A stretch of DNA of 64,000 nucleotides. Source: Auxenochlorella pyrenoidosa (Eukaryota > Chlorophyta > Trebouxiophyceae > Chlorellales > Chlorellaceae). This document shows, piece by piece, positions 58,601 to 64,000 of this stretch. The DNA lies in contig KQ482057.1 of NCBI GenBank assembly GCA_001430745.1, forward strand, positions 749,502 to 813,501, given 5' to 3'. The position numbers and the translations under genes are program-made. Numbering within the stretch: position 1 is the stretch's first letter; each line of letters begins with the position of its first letter. The notes beneath the pieces were generated by a model. The model was not told where the DNA came from. It made no database searches and saw only the letters and a program-made list of their open reading frames with translations.

Positions 58601-60032
58601 AAGAAATAGCAGCGATTGAGCGATGCATGTTGCTGCAGGGTGCAGCTGAGCACCTTGGTGGAGGCGTAGATGGCCAGCCGCTGGCACTGTTGGGCGCTGA
58701 GTTCCCGCAGCCGCCCGCGGAACACCTGCAGGGCAGGCTTGGCATGGAGCAGCAGCTGTTCGCTAGAGAAGAAGCTTGCAAGTGCAGGGCGTGCCCCTGC
58801 ATGTGCGTCTCTCGCTTAGGGAAGGCTAGGAGTCCCCAAGCTGGCGCCCGAAGGCCAGCGCCGTGCTTTGTGGGCTTAAAGCAGCCATGGCTTGCCTGCA
58901 TGTTCTCCAGCAGGCGCAGCTGCTGGCTGCCGTCTGGCATGACGTCTTTGCCAGCCAGGCACTCGGTGTCGGTCGGCAGCTTGGTCAGGAAGTCTGTGTC
59001 CTACGTGAGGGCAGCAAGGGTGGCGGGTGTTGGGTGACTGGCGGTGGGTGGCAGCCAAGTGGCCGGCGGCGCAAGAGGTGGCAAAACCACCCGGCCCTGC
59101 ACGCACCTTCTGCACGCGGAGCGAAATGCGGGGCAGCGGTGGCCGCCTGATGAGAGGGTCCTCCTCCTGCACCGGGAGCAGGGTTCGTTGTCAGCATGCA
59201 GCACTCATGCCTCTGCCACGGCTGCTGCCGCATGCAGCGCCAGTGGAGGATCGGAGCAAAGCATCGGCCGGCAGTCTGTTGCGAGCGTAGCAACACGCCA
59301 ACCTGGTGAATCTTCCTCGCCAGCGACTTGGCCAGCGCCAGGCAGAAGTGCCGCTCGAGGTCATCCAGGCCGGCCTCCCCACATGCCGCCGCCTCCAGCT
59401 GCTCGCGCAGCGCGGACAGCAGCAGGCACAGCGTGACGATGCGCTGCTGCCCGTCGTACACAAACTTTTTGGTGTAGGGCCCGGCGCCGGCCGGCTTGTC
59501 CAGCAGGTTGACAGTGCCCAGCTGATAATCGGGCAGCTCCTCCACCTCTAGGCCGCCCTCAGCGCATGCCATGGTGTGCAGGTCCTCCAGCAGCTGTTCT
59601 GCCACGGCCTCGCTCCACAGGTAGGGCCGCTGCGCGTACGGCACCGTCAGGATGTACTCCTATGCTGGGAGGCAAGACACTGGTGTGCCTGGGACGAGCG
59701 CCGCTACTAATGGTGTGGTGGTGGTGGGTGGGTGGATGGGTGCGTGGGGGGGGGCGGGGTGCCTGCCCCACACTGACCCACCATCCAGCAGCGGCAGCAA
59801 GAGCAGCAGCAGGCATGCTTGCCTGCGAGAAGAGGCTTAGTGCGTCGACGAGCTTGCCCTGAAGCGCAGTCCTGTTGCGGGTGTTCTCCTCTGCGTCCGG
59901 GCCGTTTCCCAGAGAGGCTGCCGCTGCGGGGCGGCGGAGCGGCAGCCGTGCCGGGCGGTGCTGCTGCGCCATCGGCCGCCGTATCGTGGCTGTCGGAGAC
60001 GATCGCGCCCAGGGAGGGATCGCGAGCAGCAT
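55678..60032 (-). CDS. DUF262-DUF1524 (GmrSD-type) nuclease-like protein with many introns
   Basis: ATG 60032 opens an Arg-rich leader (MLLAIPPWARSSPTATIRRP) that could target an organelle. From residue 71 the DUF262 (GmrS, ParB-like) domain reads ILTVPYAQRPYLWSEAVAEQ, DYQLGTVNLL and FVYDGQQRIVTLCLLL (DGQQR at about residues 139-143), later DTKTALTMYRS and NKGVEMRPIDFLKA. The C-terminal DUF1524 (GmrD, HNH-like) has ELTVEHVLPQK, WWDDFTEEEHAAWVGRLANL, ALLSGKKNSGASNKDFQAKK and DIRVCERWTP. In bacteria this pair forms type IV restriction enzymes that cut modified DNA. All expected motifs are intact. At least eleven exons; four introns are GC-AG (59661-59822, 58736-58895, 58244-58412, 56897-57002). 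Intron load and codon use match the host, so it is a resident nuclear gene, not contamination. Cellular role is unknown. Confidence 0.85.
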
Positions 60033-60660
60033 GCTTGCGCGAGTGAAGCAGTAAGGTTTCGCCAAGGCTGTCAAGGTCTCCAGCTGGGCCTGGGCTGCCT
60101 GTAGCGATGTTTAAATCTGCACAAGGTGGGAGGTGAAAGAAGAGGAAGGCGAGTGGGGAAGGGTGGGGCATCCACCCTGGCGCGCCAGCAGTCACCGACG
60201 CTGCAGTGACTTGGAAGGGTGATTTTTTTTGGCTCTCACTTTCTCGCATGCCCCTATAGAAATTATGACTTAAGATGTGCAGGCCTATGTTACTGGAACT
60301 GAGCCAGCAGTGAGTGGAGTGCAGCTGCTGCACGATGGATTCTCTGCCAGTGCCATACTTCAGACATGCGCCCCACCCCACCCCAACCCACCCACACGCT
60401 GCTCTCTCTGCGTTCTTCAGCATCCTTGCCAAAGCAACAGAAAACGCAGCCTGCACAAACCCTGAAACCCTGGAGTACGAAAGGAGCAACACCCTGTGCA
60501 GGACTGCTGGCGCTTACAAGCTGTGAGGTCCCTTTGCAACCGGGGCAGCACGGCCAGCAGGTGCAAGGCCAATGCAGCAGCCAGTGGCATTCATGAGAGC
60601 AGAGGAGGTGCTGTGCAAGCGCAGGCAGCTGCTCTGTGCACACGGCTCTGCCCCTGCTGT
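60033..60660. other. Intergenic, DUF262-DUF1524 promoter and TMEM209 3' flank
   Basis: About 630 bp. A short T-run lies at 60222-60229. I see no coding exon with confidence. Confidence 0.4.
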
Positions 60661-63600
60661 TCACAGGAAGCGGGCCAGCAGGCGGGAGGCCGAGGAGATG
60701 ACGTCGAAGCGCGGGCGGTACCGCCTCAGCACGTGCTCCGCCTGCAGGTGCTGCAGGTGCCGCCCGCCCAGGCTGCCGTCCAGCTCGCTCTGGCTGAGGT
60801 GCAGGAACAGCAGCAGCACCTGCGGCGCGGGGCGGGGGCATGCGTGGCCAGGGACCTTCTTCACGCGGCGGGCGGCTCTGCAACGGCCTACAGCTGCGTG
60901 CCCAGGGCTGTGCAGCACGAGGGAAGCGGCGCTTGCTTGCCACCATGNNNNNNNNNNNNNNNNNNNNNNNNNNNNNNNNNNNNNNNNNNNNNNNNNNNNN
61001 NNNNNNNNNNNNNNNNNNNNNNNNNNNNNNNNNNNNNNNNNNNNNNNNNNNNNNNNNNNNNNNNNNNNNNNNNNNNNNNNNNNNNNNNNNNNNNNNNNNN
61101 NNNNNNNNNNNNNNNNNNNNNNNNNNNNNNNNNNNNNNNNNNNNNNNNNNNNNNNNNNNNNNNNNNNNNNNNNNNNNNNNNNNNNNNNNNNNNNNNNNNN
61201 NNNNNNNNNNNNNNNNNNNNNNNNNNNNNNNNNNNNNNNNNNNNNNNNNNNNNNNNNNNNNNNNNNNNNNNNNNNNNNNNNNNNNNNNNNNNNNNNNNNN
61301 NNNNNNNNNNNNNNNNNNNNNNNNNNNNNNNNNNNNNNNNNNNNNNNNNNNNNNNNNNNNNNNNNNNNNNNNNNNNNNNNNNNNNNNNNNNNNNNNNNNN
61401 NNNNNNNNNNNNNNNNNNNNNNNNNNNNNNNNNNNNNNNNNNNNNNNNNNNNNNNNNNNNNNNNNNNNNNNNNNNNNNNNNNNNNNNNNNNNNNNNNNNN
61501 NNNNNNNNNNNNNNNNNNNNNNNNNNNNNNNNNNNNNNNNNNNNNNNNNNNNNNNNNNNNNNNNNNNNNNNNNNNNNNNNNNNNNNNNNNNNNNNNNNNN
61601 NNNNNNNNNNNNNNNNNNNNNNNNNNNNNNNNNNNNNNNNNNNNNNNNNNNNNNNNNNNNNNNNNNNNNNNNNNNNNNNNNNNNNNNNNNNNNNNNNNNN
61701 NNNNNNNNNNNNNNNNNNNNNNNNNNNNNNNNNNNNNNNNNNNNNNNNNNNNNNNNNNNNNNNNNNNNNNNNNNNNNNNNNNNNNNNNNNACCTGCAGCA
61801 GCGCCAGGCTGCCCGACGCCGCGTACACGCTGTCGCCGGCCACCACCAGCGAGAAGAGCGGCTGCTGCGTGCCCAGCTGCAGGCCCACCAGCGCGGTGCC
61901 CCGGGGGGTGGCCGGCGGGCGCGAGGGCAGCACCCCCACGTAGCCCTCTGCCGGCTTGCTGGGCAGCTTGCCCAGGTACAGGGTGCCGTTCACGCCGCTG
62001 ACCACGGTGGGGTCGCCCTGCAGGGGAGGCAGCCGGGCAGAGGGCAGCCGGGCTGGCGTCACGGGGCCGACCAGGGGGCAACCAGCCGGTGGATGGGGCA
62101 GGTGAACGAGGTTTGAGGACAACGTGCTGAGGCGGGGCCGGCCGCTGAAACAGCGGCGCACTGTGGGGCCGGCGACGGACCAGCAAGGCGGGGAGAGGAG
62201 CGGGCACTGGACATTGAGCACCCTGCGTGGCCGCACACAGCCGCTGCGTGGAGTGCCCAGTACCCAGGCACGCAGGGCGGCGCAGCATGCAGTGTCCAGG
62301 CACAATTGGTGCCCCCTGCCCTCCCCACCTCCACGGGGAACAGCCACTGCGGCGCCGCCAGGTAGCAGGCAAACAGGTAGAAGACCAGGGCCGAGTCGGT
62401 GGGCAGCTCGGCGCTCCAGGGCTTGCCGCCCCACTCGCCGCCGGCGTTCCACTCAAAGGCCGCCATGCAGCTGCCCTCTGCAGGGGGCGGCCGGGCAGGA
62501 ATGGGAGAGCGCTGCTCACCCAAAAATGAGTACGGAGAGATGACTGGCAAGGGAGCACTTGGCCTGGGCACACAGATGCTGCCTTCAATGCAGTGCCCCC
62601 TGCGCAGTGATGCGTCACACAGAGCATGGCCCCAACCGCCCACTGGGCCCCCCTTAACACACCTGCAAGCTCGCGGATGCGCGCCGCAATGTACCCCTGC
62701 GGCGTGGGCGGCAGCAGCCCTGGCGGGTACTCGCCACGCAGCAGGGAGGAGAGCCGCTGGTAGGCGTTGACCGCCTGCAAGCAGCGCAGGCGGGAGGGCA
62801 GGGGCACAGGGTAGAAGTTGGGGAGGGCGAAGGTGCCACCAACTTGGCCGGCCGTTCAAGAGGGCAAGGCAGGGCAGCCGCTGCTGTGTGGCACCAACCC
62901 CATATACGAGGCAGACGGCATGGCAGGGGCAGGAAGCAGGGAGCAGCCCAGGCGCATTTTGCCCTGACTCAAGACACGGTGCTTGCCATGAGATCGAGCC
63001 CGCTGCGCGCTGCTTTCCCCTCCTCTCCACAAGCCAGGCCACAAGCATAGGCGCTCAACTCAGGCCCAGGCCCCCACCTCTAGGCACGCGGTCGCCTCGG
63101 CCGGCGGCTGCAGGCTGCCCAGCGAGCGCAGGCGCGCCAGCAGCTGCTCCCGCATCTGCGACACCACCAGCTCGTCGTCCGCGTGGTTGCGCTGCCGGCC
63201 TGTTGCACGGGGAAAAGAGCAGGGGCGAGTTGCCGGCTCGGCAGGGGCCGCCAGGTGGCGCTGCTCAGACTGAAGCTCACTGGCTGCGTGGCTTCATCAA
63301 CCTCTCCCGGTGCCCGCGACGCACCTGACTGGCCCTCCAGCGGCTGCAGCTGCACGCCCTGCCACCCGATGCGCGCCGCTGTCTCGATCACGTGCGTGTG
63401 CGCGCCGTCTATCGCCCTGACCAGCGGCTTGAGCAGGCGGGCGGCCATCCACTCGCGCAGGCGCTCCGTGCCGTGCTGCACGTGGGGTGGACCAGCAGGG
63501 CAGAGTACCTCAATATACTCTCTCTTTGGGAGCAGAGCGGTGTCGCGTTGCGCTTTCCTCAGGAGCGTGTGCTGGCCTGTCTGCTCCACACAGCACAGCC

Positions 63601-64000
63601 AGGCGATGCAGCCTCGACCCAACAACGCCGCCCCGCCCAGCTGCCGACGTGCTTACGCCGCCGTCGCTACCTGCGCCCGATCCATCAACACCGACCCCCA
63701 AGCGCCCCGCCCCTTGCCTCGAGCGCCGCCTCGCTCAGCTGCAGCCGCTCCAGCAGCGCCCGCTTGCTCTCCAGGGTGGACGGCCCCACCTTGCCGTCGG
63801 TGGCCACTGGCACCGCTGCCTTGCCCTTGGGAACAGCCGAGGGGCGGTACACAGGGCCGGGCCCGAGGGCGGGCGAGCCGGCGCCCGCGCCCAGCCGCAC
63901 CCCTGCCGCCGGCTCAAAGCCGGGCTCGGGGGTGCGCTCTGCTGGCGGGGCCGTGCTGCCCTCAAACTCATCCTGCGGTCGTGTTTTGGGGGGTGCGGGA
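60661..64000 (-). CDS. TMEM209-like (cytochrome b561 N-terminal family) protein, partial
   Basis: Conserved blocks on the minus strand, in order: STLESKRALLERLQLSEAAL, ERLREWMAARLLKPLVRAID, ETAARIGWQGVQLQPLEG, DELVVSQMREQLLARLRSL, AVNAYQRLSSLLRGEYPPGL, YIAARIRELA, CMAAFEWNAGGEWGGKPW, ELPTDSALVFYLFACYL, TALVGLQLGTQQPLFSLVV and the last exon VLLLFLHLSQSELDG to RLLARFL (stop 60661). The pair FxWNxGG...W...LPTDSA is the signature of TMEM209 and its plant homologues; human TMEM209 is a nuclear-envelope protein that binds a nucleoporin. The N gap 60948-61790 lies between the last two exons I read. The gene starts beyond the right edge, so the N-terminal membrane helices expected for the family are not in view. 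Confidence 0.82.
60948..61790. other. Assembly gap (843 N)
   Basis: Run of N inside the TMEM209-like gene, between the exon ending SLALLQ and the last exon. Confidence 0.99.

Noticed and set aside
60290..62807. Very long minus-strand frames across the third gap
   Set aside because: Same artefact of N runs; only the TMEM209 blocks on each side are real.

Overview
This window is nuclear DNA of a eukaryote with very GC-rich, intron-dense genes, most likely a unicellular green alga of the Chlorella/trebouxiophyte type. The organism call is an inference. It rests on compact genes with many short introns and C-rich 3' splice sites, on the chlorophyte poly(A) signal TGTAA 20-135 nt past several stop codons, on a plastid-type RimP gene, on a fused NADH-dehydrogenase/SelD gene, and on plant-style SPX-RING and EMB1579-like genes. 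There are three runs of N: 23897-24400, 42465-43231 and 60948-61790. I recognised no tRNA, rRNA, CRISPR array or insertion sequence.

I read 18 protein genes by joining exons, using splice-site phase and family motifs. Left block, minus strand: a rhomboid protease (runs off the left edge), a RimP/UPF0090 organelle ribosome-maturation factor, an NDH-SelD fusion, and a RAMA plus CW-zinc-finger chromatin protein. A 218-bp divergent promoter leads into a plus-strand block: ELMO domain, BTB-MATH, and SPX-RING ubiquitin ligase. Middle block, minus strand: two tandem paralogues of an unrecognised family, a SMARCAL1/HARP-type annealing helicase with long glutamine-rich tails, an unrecognised five-exon gene, an ankyrin protein with N-terminal membrane helices, and a 9.7-kb CCAR1/EMB1579-like gene carrying an extra G-patch. 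A second divergent promoter of 260 bp leads into a plus-strand block: SDF2 (MIR domains), VPS23/TSG101 and a 68-residue membrane protein. Right block, minus strand: a DUF262-DUF1524 (GmrSD-type) nuclease-like gene with many introns, and a TMEM209-like gene that runs off the right edge.

The genes do not form one pathway, as expected for a eukaryotic nuclear locus. Two stand out: a type IV restriction-like DUF262-DUF1524 protein, and a protein pairing a predicted modified-DNA-binding domain (RAMA) with a histone-H3K4-type reader (CW). Thirteen introns whose phase I could check use GC-AG instead of GT-AG boundaries, which matters for anyone predicting genes here.

Method limits: exon coordinates come from reading the sequence by eye without transcripts. 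First exons of the rhomboid, NDH-SelD, paralogue B, the 33.7-35.1 kb gene and TMEM209 are unresolved.
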